From the NCBI RefSeq assembly GCF_900110275.1, contig NZ_FODC01000008.1, positions 1 to 64,000 on the forward strand: DNA of 64,000 nucleotides, in the 5' to 3' direction. The notes below the pieces were generated by a model that did no database searches, was not told the origin of the DNA, and saw nothing but the letters and a program-made list of their open reading frames with translations. Numbering within the stretch: the first letter of the stretch is position 1; each line of letters opens with the position of its first letter. The translations under genes and the position numbers were made by a program. Source of the stretch: Duganella sp. CF517 (GTDB taxonomy: Bacteria; Pseudomonadota; Gammaproteobacteria; Burkholderiales; Burkholderiaceae_D). Positions 31,586-39,537 of this stretch are shown one piece after another.

Positions 31586-32629
31586 TCAGCGTTTGACTTT
31601 TTCATCGCGCGGGTCGCGCGACAGCAATCTGGCGACCATCGCCTGCGGCTGGTCGCCGTCGAACAGCACGCCGGCCACCGCGTTGGTGATCGGCATGTCG
31701 ACGCCCATCCTGGCCGCCAGCTCGCGCACCGCCTTCGAGCACGGCACGCCTTCGGCCACGTGGCCCAGCTCTTGCACGATGGTTTCCAGCGCCTTGCCTT
31801 GCGCCAGGCCGAGTCCCACGCGCCGGTTGCGCGACAAATCGCCGGTGCAGGTCAGGATCAGATCGCCCATGCCGGTCAAGCCCATGAAGGTCTCGATCTG
31901 CCCGCCCAGCGCGGTGCCCAGGCGCGTGATCTCCGCCAGCCCGCGCGTGATCAGCGCGGCGCGCGCGTTCAATCCCAGTCCCAGCCCGTCGGCCACGCCG
32001 GTGGCGATCGCCAGCACGTTCTTGACCGCGCCGCCGACCTCGACGCCGACCAGGTCCTCGCTCGAATACACGCGGATATTGCCGCCGTGGACGGCCGTCA
32101 CCACGCACTCGCGCAGCGCCGCCGAACCCGAGGCGATGGTCAGCGCGCACGGCAGCCCGCGCGCCACTTCCTGCGCGAACGACGGCCCCGACAACGCGCC
32201 GCCGGCGACGCCGTCGCCCAGCACGTCACGCACGATCTGATGCGGCAGCAGGCCGGTTTCATATTCAAAGCCCTTGCACAGCCACACCACATGCGACACC
32301 GCATGCGGCTTGAGCTGCTCCAGCAGCGGCCGCAAGCCCGCCACCGGGCAGGCGGCGATCAGCAGGCCGTCGGCGCCGGACGCGTGCGCCAGCGCGGCGT
32401 CGAAGCCGGTTTCAACCCGCAAACGCGCGGGGAAAGGATGGCCGGGAAGGTAGTCGGTGTTGTCGCGGGCCTCGCCCATGGCTTGCAGCGAGGCGCTGTT
32501 GCGGCCCCACAGCAGCACGTCGTGGCGCTGCGCCAGCGCGATGGCGACGGCGGTGCCCCAGGCGCCCGCGCCGAGCACGGTCACCTTGCGCACGCCGGGC
32601 GCCGCTTGTTTGGTTTGATTATCTAGCAT
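31586..32629 (-). CDS. gpsA: NAD(P)-dependent glycerol-3-phosphate dehydrogenase
   Basis: 347 aa. Reduces dihydroxyacetone phosphate to sn-glycerol 3-phosphate for phospholipid synthesis. N-terminal Rossmann motif VTVLGAGAWGTAVAIALA, then SGPSFAQEVARGLPCALTIA and VGGAVKNVLAIATGVADGLG with the catalytic lysine, and LTCTGDLSRNRRVGLGLAQG. Full family length. It heads a minus-strand group with the SH3 protein, secB, grxC and the rhodanese. Confidence 0.96.
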   Translation of the reverse strand: MLDNQTKQAAPGVRKVTVLGAGAWGTAVAIALAQRHDVLLWGRNSASLQAMGEARDNTDYLPGHPFPARLRVETGFDAALAHASGADGLLIAACPVAGLRPLLEQLKPHAVSHVVWLCKGFEYETGLLPHQIVRDVLGDGVAGGALSGPSFAQEVARGLPCALTIASGSAALRECVVTAVHGGNIRVYSSEDLVGVEVGGAVKNVLAIATGVADGLGLGLNARAALITRGLAEITRLGTALGGQIETFMGLTGMGDLILTCTGDLSRNRRVGLGLAQGKALETIVQELGHVAEGVPCSKAVRELAARMGVDMPITNAVAGVLFDGDQPQAMVARLLSRDPRDEKVKR

Positions 32630-32676
32630 GGGATCCCGTTCGGCGCCACTGAAGGGCCGTGGTTCAGATCCTGGGA

Positions 32677-33120
32677 TTATATGCCCCAGATCTCGGCATT
32701 CTTGACGTAACCGACCAGGCCGTCGCGATGGCGCACCTTGATCCAGCCGCCGGCGGCCACTTCGGTCACTTCCATCAACACGCCCTTGTCGGCGGTGAAG
32801 ACGGGCGCGGCGGCGTCATCCGGCGTGGCGCGCACCTTCAGGTTGGCCACGCGGGAAATCACGTTGCGCTTGGCGGTCAGGCCCTTGGCCTCGGTCCAGG
32901 CCATTTCGCCGTTGACGTCGCGCACCTTGAGCCATTCGCCGTAGGCCAGCACCACTTCGAGCGGGGCGCCGCGCGGCACCACGAACAGTTTGCCGCCCTT
33001 GGTCGACGGGGCGTCGTACAGCACCGCGGGCGCGGCGCCCACCGTTTTGAAGTCGAACGCGTGGCTGCTCGCGGCGGCCAGCATCAGGCTCAAACCTGCG
33101 ATCAAACGGGGAAATGTCAT
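32677..33120 (-). CDS. exported SH3-domain protein
   Basis: 147 aa with signal peptide (MTFPRLIAGLSLMLAAASSHA). The mature part has bacterial SH3 repeats (VGAAPAVLYDAPSTKGGKLF, GEWLKVRDVNGEMAWTEAKG, WIKVRHRDGLVGYVKNAEIW), probably two domains that may bind peptidoglycan or act as a periplasmic adaptor. It lies between secB and gpsA, a common neighbourhood in Burkholderiales. Confidence 0.85.
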   Translation of the reverse strand: MTFPRLIAGLSLMLAAASSHAFDFKTVGAAPAVLYDAPSTKGGKLFVVPRGAPLEVVLAYGEWLKVRDVNGEMAWTEAKGLTAKRNVISRVANLKVRATPDDAAAPVFTADKGVLMEVTEVAAGGWIKVRHRDGLVGYVKNAEIWGI

Positions 33121-33250
33121 GGCTTACCTTGCTGATGGAGGACAGCGCGCGGGGCGCGGCTAGTCGGGTGAAACAGCCGCCGGACGAGCGCCCGGCGACG
33201 TTGCTACAGTATAACTCCAAGCGCGTACTTGGCTCTTACTTTCGCGCTTG

Positions 33251-33730
33251 TTAGTGCGTGGTGGTGCTGTCGGCGGCTGGCGCCGCGGCGGCGGCGTCGG
33301 CCACGGCTTGCAGGCGCTGCTGGTAGAACACTTCGAAGTTGATCTCGGCCAGGTGCACAGGCGGGAAGCCGGCACGGGTGATCACGTCGGCGATGTTGGC
33401 GCGCAGGTAAGGGTAGACGATGTTCGGGCAACCGATGCCCAGCAGCGGATCGAGTTGATCGGCAGGGATGTTACGCGCTTCGAAGATGCCGGCTTGCTTG
33501 CCTTCGACCAGGAAAGCGACTTTGTCTTTGACCTTGGCGGTCACGGTGATGGTGACGGTCGATTCGAAGATGCCGTCGGCCAGTGGCTCGGCGCCCACGT
33601 CGAGTGCGACTTCGATGGTCGGGGCTTCCTGTTCCAGGAAGATAGCTGGGGAATTCGGTTGCTCCAGCGACATGTCTTTCAGGTAGACGCGTTGGATTTG
33701 GAATACTGGTTGCAGGTTTTCTTCAGACAT
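33251..33730 (-). CDS. secB: protein-export chaperone SecB
   Basis: 159 aa. Tetrameric cytosolic chaperone that keeps preproteins unfolded and hands them to SecA. Typical segments: PVFQIQRVYLKDMSLEQPNS, VTVTAKVKDKVAFLVEGKQA, GCPNIVYPYLRANIADVITR, PPVHLAEINFEVFYQQR. An acidic/Ala-rich C-terminal tail is present. Follows grxC on the same strand. Confidence 0.97.
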   Translation of the reverse strand: MSEENLQPVFQIQRVYLKDMSLEQPNSPAIFLEQEAPTIEVALDVGAEPLADGIFESTVTITVTAKVKDKVAFLVEGKQAGIFEARNIPADQLDPLLGIGCPNIVYPYLRANIADVITRAGFPPVHLAEINFEVFYQQRLQAVADAAAAAPAADSTTTH

Positions 33731-33888
33731 GGAACGCTTTCGTTATAGTGAAAACGAGCGGCACGCGCCGCTCAGATGATGTTGGCTTGGGATGGCCGAA
33801 TAAAAGCCCAAATCAAACGCGAGGGCAATTGTATCAAAACCACTATCGATGCAAAGGATTTCCGCCCGCTCGTTGTATTTGGTGTCAG

Positions 33889-34149
33889 TTAGCCATTTAA
33901 CAAGGGTGTCAGGCCGCCGGCTTGATCGAGCGCATACAAATCGTCGAAACCGCCGACATGCTTGTCGCCGATGTAGATTTGCGGCACGGTGCGGCGCCCG
34001 GTTTTTTGCATCATCAGCATCCGCTGCTCCGGGTCGAGGTCGACGCGGATTTTCTTGAGCTCGGTCACGCCCTTCGATTCGAGCAAGCGCTCGGCGCGGG
34101 TGCAGTACGGGCATACGGCGGTGGTGTACATGATCACTTCGGTCGTCAT
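33889..34149 (-). CDS. grxC: glutaredoxin 3
   Basis: 86 aa from ATG 34149 (MTTEVIMYTTAVCPYCTRAE), preferred over a start five codons upstream because GGAAGGA stands at proper distance. Dithiol active site CPYC, then RTVPQIYIGDKHVGGFDDLY with the cis-Pro. Reduces disulfides using glutathione. Lies between the rhodanese gene and secB, a usual order. Confidence 0.96.
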   Translation of the reverse strand: MTTEVIMYTTAVCPYCTRAERLLESKGVTELKKIRVDLDPEQRMLMMQKTGRRTVPQIYIGDKHVGGFDDLYALDQAGGLTPLLNG

Positions 34150-34164
34150 GATGCTTCCTTCCAA

Positions 34165-34620
34165 TTATTTTGCCTGCGGCTTGGCCAGCGTGACCGATGG
34201 CTTCGACGGGGTTGCCGACGGCTTGGCCAGCGGCAGACCGGATTTTTGCCATGCGGCAATGCCACCTTCCAGGTTCACCACATCGGTGAAGCCCGCTTTG
34301 GACAGTTTAGCCGCAGCCGAGGACGCACGGGCGCCGGATTGGCAAACCACCACCACGCTCTTGCTCTTGAACTTGTCCAGTTCGCCGATCCGCTGGTCCA
34401 GTTCGGCCAACGGGATGTTCTTCGCGTCCGGCAGCGAACCGTTGGCGAATTCTTTCGCGTCGCGTACGTCTACAATGGTGGCTTTGCTACGATTAATCAA
34501 CATCGTCACGTCTTGCGGGGTCGCCCGTTTGCCGCGCTGGGTCAGCAAGGGCCACAGCAGCGCGCCGCCGGACAGAACGACGACGGCGATGATGAAAATA
34601 TTGTCAATGAAGAATTTCAC
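34165..34620 (-). CDS. membrane-anchored rhodanese-like protein
   Basis: 151 aa. One N-terminal membrane helix (IFIIAVVVLSGGALLWPLLT) followed by a single rhodanese domain with active-site loop VVVCQSGARAS (Cys at the persulfide position). A Lys/Pro/Ser tail closes it (PSATPSKPSVTLAKPQAK). It could carry sulfane sulfur or control redox of neighbours grxC and secB. It is divergent to gpmA. Confidence 0.9.
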   Translation of the reverse strand: MKFFIDNIFIIAVVVLSGGALLWPLLTQRGKRATPQDVTMLINRSKATIVDVRDAKEFANGSLPDAKNIPLAELDQRIGELDKFKSKSVVVVCQSGARASSAAAKLSKAGFTDVVNLEGGIAAWQKSGLPLAKPSATPSKPSVTLAKPQAK

Positions 34621-34728
34621 GGGGTTCCAATGGTTTAACTTAATCCGCGCATTATAAAATAGAAGCTGGAAGAGTTCTTAAAGCACTGGTAATCCCTCCG
34701 ATTCACTCCTTTTTTGAAGATAGTCCAC

Positions 34729-35475
34729 ATGTACAAAATCGTATTCATGCGCCATGGCGAATCCACCTGGAACCTGTCGAACCGCTTCACCGGCTGGACC
34801 GATGTCGACCTGACCGAAAAAGGCGTGGCCGAAGCCAAGGCCGCCGGCAAGGTGCTCAAGGAATCGGGCTTCACCTTCGACCTGGCCTACACCTCGGTGC
34901 TCAAGCGCGCGATCCGCACCCTGTGGCTGTCGCTCGACGAGATGGATATGATGTACCTGCCGATCAAGAACGACTGGCGCCTGAACGAACGCCACTACGG
35001 CGCGCTGCAGGGCCTGGACAAGGGCGAAACGGCCGCCAAGTACGGCGACGAGCAGGTGCTGGTATGGCGCCGCAGCTACGACACGCCGCCGCCGCCGCTG
35101 GAGGAGGGCGACGACCGCGCCTCGTTCAACGACCCGCGCTACGCCGGCCTGGACAAGTCGCAGATCCCGCTCACCGAATGCCTGAAGGACACCGTGGCGC
35201 GCGTGATGCCGGCCTGGGACGAGGAAATCGCCCCGGCCATCCGCGCCGGCAAGAAGATCATCATCTCGGCCCACGGCAACAGCCTGCGCGCGCTGATCAA
35301 GATGCTCGACGGCATCAGCGACAACGACATCGTCGGCCTCAACATCCCCAACGGCCAGCCGCTGGTGTATGAACTGGACGCCGACCTGAAGCCGATCCGC
35401 CACTACTACCTGGGCGACGCCGATGCCATCGCGGCGGCCCAGGCGGCCGTCGCCAACCAGGGCAAGGCCAAGTAA
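34729..35475 (+). CDS. gpmA: 2,3-bisphosphoglycerate-dependent phosphoglycerate mutase
   Basis: 248 aa from MYKIVFMRHGESTWNLSNRF; a start five codons earlier is possible. Glycolytic interconversion of 3- and 2-phosphoglycerate. Phospho-His9 lies in RHGE, the second histidine in IISAHGNSLRALIKMLDGIS, and LNERHYGALQGLDKGE carries further conserved residues. It is followed after one base by the envC frame. Confidence 0.96.
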   Translation: MYKIVFMRHGESTWNLSNRFTGWTDVDLTEKGVAEAKAAGKVLKESGFTFDLAYTSVLKRAIRTLWLSLDEMDMMYLPIKNDWRLNERHYGALQGLDKGETAAKYGDEQVLVWRRSYDTPPPPLEEGDDRASFNDPRYAGLDKSQIPLTECLKDTVARVMPAWDEEIAPAIRAGKKIIISAHGNSLRALIKMLDGISDNDIVGLNIPNGQPLVYELDADLKPIRHYYLGDADAIAAAQAAVANQGKAK

Positions 35476-35476
35476 T

Positions 35477-37045
35477 TTGTCTTATTCTTCATTGAGATCT
35501 TGGCGCAAAGTGTGGCGCCGCGCCGCCGTCACGGGCGCGGCCTTGCTGTTGATAACGTCGCTGGGCGCTCATGCCCAGTCCGCCCGTTCGGGCAAGCCCA
35601 CCGAGCGCAGCAAGCAAAAGGCGCTGGCCGAGGCCGAGCGCGCCGGCTTGCAGCAAAAGCTGTCGGCGCTGAAAAAGGACATCAGCAAGACCGAAAGCGC
35701 CAAGGACGACGCGGCCGATACCCTGGCCGAGTCGGAACAGGCGATTTCCGACGCCAACCGCGCGCTGCGCGACCTGCAGCAGGAGCAGGGCGATACCCAT
35801 AGCAAACTGCAACAGCTGACCGCCGAGCGCGAGCGGCTGACGGCCACGGTCGCGCTGCAAAAGCAGCAGCTGGCCAAGCTGTTGCGCGAGCACTATGTCG
35901 CCGGCAATGAAGACCGCATCAAATTACTGCTGTCCGGGGACAACCCCAACCGCATCAACCGCGATCTGCAAATGATGGCCTATGTGTCGCAGGCACAGGC
36001 CAAGTTGCTCGACGCGCTGCGCGCCAACCTCAAGGCGGTCGAGGACAACCAGGCCGAGGCGCAAAACGCCAACGACGAGCTGGCCGAGATCGCGCAGGAG
36101 CAAATGCAGCAAAAGGCCAAGCTGGAGCAGGAAAAGACGCGCCGCGCCGCCTTGCTGTCGACCTTGTCGCAAAAGCTGGTGGCCCAGCGCAAGGAAGCGG
36201 GCAACGTCGAACGCGACGAGCAGCGCATCAGCGGCCTGGTCGACAAGCTGAACAAGCTGATCGAGGAACAGGCGATCGCCGCCGCCGCCGAGAAAAAGCG
36301 CCAGGAGCAGCTGGCCGCCGCCCGCGCCGCCGCCAAGGCCAAGGCCGACGCCGAGAAGAAGGCGCAGCAGCTGGCCCAGGCCCAAGCCCGCGCCAAGGCG
36401 GCCGCCGCCGCGCAGGCCGAGCGCGAACGCCTGGCCAAGGCCAATGCCAACAAATCCGGCACCATCAAACCGTCGCAGCCGGCCCAGCCGGCCAGGCCGC
36501 CGGTGCCGGCCCGACCCGACCCGATCGACGCCGACGAACCGAAAGTCGCGCTCAAGCCCGAGCCGGCGCCAACGCCGGCGCCGGTCGAGGAGCCGGTCCG
36601 CCCGCCGGCCCGTCCGGCCGACATCGCCTTGGCGCCGGCCGCGCCGTCCGGCGCCTTCGCCAGCCTCAAAGGCCAGATGCGCTCGCCGGTCAGCGGCCAG
36701 GTCGCCGCCAAGTTCGGCAGCAAGCGCGGCCAGGGGCCGAGCTGGAAGGGCGTCTTCATCCGCGCCGCCGAGGGGGCCGACGTGCGCGCCGTCGCCGGCG
36801 GCCGGGTGGTGTTCGCCGAATGGCTGCGCGGCTTCGGCAACCTGATCATCGTCGACCACGGCGGCCAGTACATGAGTATTTACGGCAATAATCAGTCGTT
36901 GCTGAAACGGGCGGGCGACATCGTCAAACCGGGCGACCCGATAGCGAGCGCGGGCAACAGCGGCGGCAACGAGGAATCAGGGCTATACTTCGAGCTTCGC
37001 CATCAGGGCACGGCATTCGATCCGGCTGGCTGGGTCAAGTTTTAA
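35477..37045 (+). CDS. envC: EnvC-type murein hydrolase activator
   Basis: 523 aa from TTG 35477, one base after the gpmA stop; no ATG fits and the signal peptide (AAVTGAALLLITSLGAHAQS) needs this region. Two long coiled-coil stretches (residues about 30-270, EAERAGLQQKLSALKKDISK) are followed by an Ala/Lys and Pro-rich linker and a C-terminal LytM/M23 domain. The first zinc motif H-x3-D is replaced by GVFIRAAEGAD, so it is probably non-catalytic, as in EnvC/NlpD activators that switch on amidases at the division septum. Confidence 0.9.
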   Translation: MSYSSLRSWRKVWRRAAVTGAALLLITSLGAHAQSARSGKPTERSKQKALAEAERAGLQQKLSALKKDISKTESAKDDAADTLAESEQAISDANRALRDLQQEQGDTHSKLQQLTAERERLTATVALQKQQLAKLLREHYVAGNEDRIKLLLSGDNPNRINRDLQMMAYVSQAQAKLLDALRANLKAVEDNQAEAQNANDELAEIAQEQMQQKAKLEQEKTRRAALLSTLSQKLVAQRKEAGNVERDEQRISGLVDKLNKLIEEQAIAAAAEKKRQEQLAAARAAAKAKADAEKKAQQLAQAQARAKAAAAAQAERERLAKANANKSGTIKPSQPAQPARPPVPARPDPIDADEPKVALKPEPAPTPAPVEEPVRPPARPADIALAPAAPSGAFASLKGQMRSPVSGQVAAKFGSKRGQGPSWKGVFIRAAEGADVRAVAGGRVVFAEWLRGFGNLIIVDHGGQYMSIYGNNQSLLKRAGDIVKPGDPIASAGNSGGNEESGLYFELRHQGTAFDPAGWVKF

Positions 37046-37059
37046 GGTTCGCGGAGAAA

Positions 37060-38682
37060 ATGGGCAACAAGATTAAGAGCATGGGTTTGATCGGTCTCGG
37101 CGTCATCGCCGGCGTCACCGCCTCGTTGCAGTTTCCCGCCATCGCGCAGAAAGCCGGCGGCACCCCGTTGCCGCTGGAGGAATTGCGCCAGCTGTCGGAC
37201 GTCTTCGGCCTGATCAAGACCGACTACGTCGAAAACGTCGAGGACAAGAAGCTCGTCACCGACGCCATTTCCGGCATGGTGTCCTCGCTGGACCCGCATT
37301 CGGTCTACCTGGACAAGAAAGCCTTCCGCGAAATGAAGGAGACCGTGGCCGGCAAATTCGTCGGCATCGGCGTCGAAGTCGGCATGGAGGACGGCTACAT
37401 CAAGGTCGTCTCGCCGATCGAGGACACGCCCGCCTTCAAGGCCGGCATCAAGACGGGCGACCTGATCACCCGCATCGACGGCACGCCGATCAAGAACATG
37501 TCGCTCGACGAAAGCGTCAAGAAGATGCGCGGCGAGCCCGGCTCCAAGGTGGCCGTCACCATCAGCCGCAAGGACGAGGACAAGCCGCTCGTGATGACCA
37601 TCACGCGCGAGGAAATCCGCGTGCAAAGCGTCAAGACCAAGATCGTCGAGCCCGGTTACGCCTGGGTGCGCATCTCGCAGTTCCAGGAACCGACCCTGGA
37701 CGACATGGCCAAGCAAATCACCGCGCTGTACGCGCAAGACCCGAAAATCAAGGGCCTGGTGCTGGACCTGCGCAACGATCCGGGCGGCCTGGTGCCGGGC
37801 GCGATCGGCGTTTCGGCCGCCTTCCTGCCCAAGGACTCGGTGATCGTCTCGACCAACGGGCAACTGGCGTCGTCCAAGGAAACCTTCTACGGCCGGCCCG
37901 AGTTCTACGCCCCGCGTTCCAAGACCGATCCGCTGGCCAAGCTGCCGGCCGGCCTGAAGGACGTGCCGATGGTGGTGCTGGTCAACGCCGGTTCGGCCTC
38001 GGCGTCGGAAATCGTCGCCGGCGCGCTGCAGGACTACAAGCGCGCCACCATCATGGGCACGCAGACCTTCGGCAAGGGCTCGGTGCAGACCTTGCGCCAG
38101 CTGACCGCCGACACCGCCGTCAAGCTGACCACGGCGCGCTATTACACGCCGCAAAACCGCTCGATCCAGGCGCGCGGCATCGTGCCGGACCTGATGGTCG
38201 ACGAGACCGCCGACGGCGACGGCTTGAACAGCCTGCGCATGCGCGAAGCCGATCTGCAAAAGCACCTGGGCAACGACAAGGACCCCGAGGCCGAGAGCAT
38301 CGCGCAGAAGGCGCTGAACGCCCAGCGCGACGGGCTGGAGGACGCGCAGCGCATGGCCTCGCTGTCGAAGAAATCCAAGCCGGTCGAATTCGGCTCCAAG
38401 GACGACTTCCAGCTGGCGCAGGCGCTGAACCACTTCAAGGGCTTGCCGGTCAAACTGTCGAAGGTGGAGGCGGGTGCCGCGGCCGGTGGCGACGGCGTCG
38501 GCGAGATCAAGTCCGATAGCGGTCCGGACCTCAAGTCGGACGCGAAGTCCGACGCCAAGCAAGACGGTAAACCAGACGGCAAGCCGTCCACCAAGCCCGC
38601 AAGCAAGCCGGCCGCCAAGCCCGAAGCCAAATCCAAAGCCGGCGACGGCAAGCCAGCCTCGAAACAGCCGGTCGCCCAATAA
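37060..38682 (+). CDS. ctpA: C-terminal processing protease (S41)
   Basis: 540 aa from ATG 37060 with GGAGAAA upstream. Signal anchor, then PDZ (GIKTGDLITRIDGTPIKNMS) and S41 protease core with catalytic dyad about Ser314 (NAGSASASEI) and Lys339 (FGKGSVQ). The last 55 residues are a repetitive Lys/Asp/Ser/Pro tail (DAKSDAKQDGKPDGKPSTKP), likely disordered. It processes periplasmic proteins and often works with the envC/amidase pathway. Follows envC by 14 bases. Confidence 0.94.
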   Translation: MGNKIKSMGLIGLGVIAGVTASLQFPAIAQKAGGTPLPLEELRQLSDVFGLIKTDYVENVEDKKLVTDAISGMVSSLDPHSVYLDKKAFREMKETVAGKFVGIGVEVGMEDGYIKVVSPIEDTPAFKAGIKTGDLITRIDGTPIKNMSLDESVKKMRGEPGSKVAVTISRKDEDKPLVMTITREEIRVQSVKTKIVEPGYAWVRISQFQEPTLDDMAKQITALYAQDPKIKGLVLDLRNDPGGLVPGAIGVSAAFLPKDSVIVSTNGQLASSKETFYGRPEFYAPRSKTDPLAKLPAGLKDVPMVVLVNAGSASASEIVAGALQDYKRATIMGTQTFGKGSVQTLRQLTADTAVKLTTARYYTPQNRSIQARGIVPDLMVDETADGDGLNSLRMREADLQKHLGNDKDPEAESIAQKALNAQRDGLEDAQRMASLSKKSKPVEFGSKDDFQLAQALNHFKGLPVKLSKVEAGAAAGGDGVGEIKSDSGPDLKSDAKSDAKQDGKPDGKPSTKPASKPAAKPEAKSKAGDGKPASKQPVAQ

Positions 38683-38729
38683 CCGAACGACACTAATACC
38701 GAATGGCGGCCCGGCCGCCGGTTGAGACC

Positions 38730-39503
38730 ATGGACGATTCGCAACTACTGCGCTACTCGCGCCACATCCTGCTCGACGAAATCGGCATCGAAGGCCAGCA
38801 AAAGCTGCTGGCCGCGCACGCGCTGGTGATCGGCGCCGGCGGCCTCGGCTCGCCGGCGGCGCTGTACCTGGCGTCGGCCGGCGTCGGCCACATCACCCTG
38901 GTCGACGACGACACCGTCGACCTGACCAACCTGCAACGCCAGATCGCCCACACCACGGCGCGGGTCGGGCAGCCCAAGGCCGCCTCGGCGCGCATCTCCT
39001 TGCAGCAGATTAATCCCGGCATCGTCGTCGGCGCGCTCGCCGAGCGGGCCGACGACGCCCGCCTGGCCGAACTGGTGGCCGACGCCGACGTCGTGCTCGA
39101 CTGCACCGACAACTTCGCCACCCGCCACGCCGTCAACCGCGCCTGCGTGGCGTTTGGCAAGCCGCTGGTGTCCGGCGCGGTGATCCGTTTCGACGGCCAG
39201 ATCAGCGTGTTCGACCCGCGCAACGCAGCCAACCCCTGCTATTCATGCCTGTTCCCGCAGGATCAGCGGTTCGAGGACGTCGCCTGTTCCACCATGGGCG
39301 TGTTCGCGCCGCTGGTGGGCGTGGTCGGCGCCATGCAGGCGGCCGAGGCGCTCAAGCTGCTGATGGGCGTGGGCAGGTCGCTGGCCGGGCGGCTGCTGAT
39401 GCTCGACGGCCTGAACATGGAATGGACCAGTATCGGCGTCGGGAGAAATGACGCCTGCCCGGTGTGCGGCGCAGGTAAAATGATAGCGAAAAATACAACG
39501 TAG
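38730..39503 (+). CDS. moeB: MoeB/ThiF/HesA-family adenylyltransferase
   Basis: 257 aa starting MDDSQLLRYSRHILLDEIGI; an ATG nine codons upstream is possible. The ATP-binding Rossmann motif is VIGAGGLGSPAALYLASAGV, with DDTVDLTNLQRQIAHTTARV. Two CxxC pairs (NPCYSC, DACPVCG) hold zinc. It adenylates the C-terminus of a ubiquitin-like sulfur carrier (MoaD or ThiS type) in molybdopterin or thiamine synthesis. Follows ctpA, a normal pairing in Burkholderiales. Confidence 0.9.
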   Translation: MDDSQLLRYSRHILLDEIGIEGQQKLLAAHALVIGAGGLGSPAALYLASAGVGHITLVDDDTVDLTNLQRQIAHTTARVGQPKAASARISLQQINPGIVVGALAERADDARLAELVADADVVLDCTDNFATRHAVNRACVAFGKPLVSGAVIRFDGQISVFDPRNAANPCYSCLFPQDQRFEDVACSTMGVFAPLVGVVGAMQAAEALKLLMGVGRSLAGRLLMLDGLNMEWTSIGVGRNDACPVCGAGKMIAKNTT

Positions 39504-39537
39504 CATCCGCCAAAACCACCACCTCCAGGAGAAGACC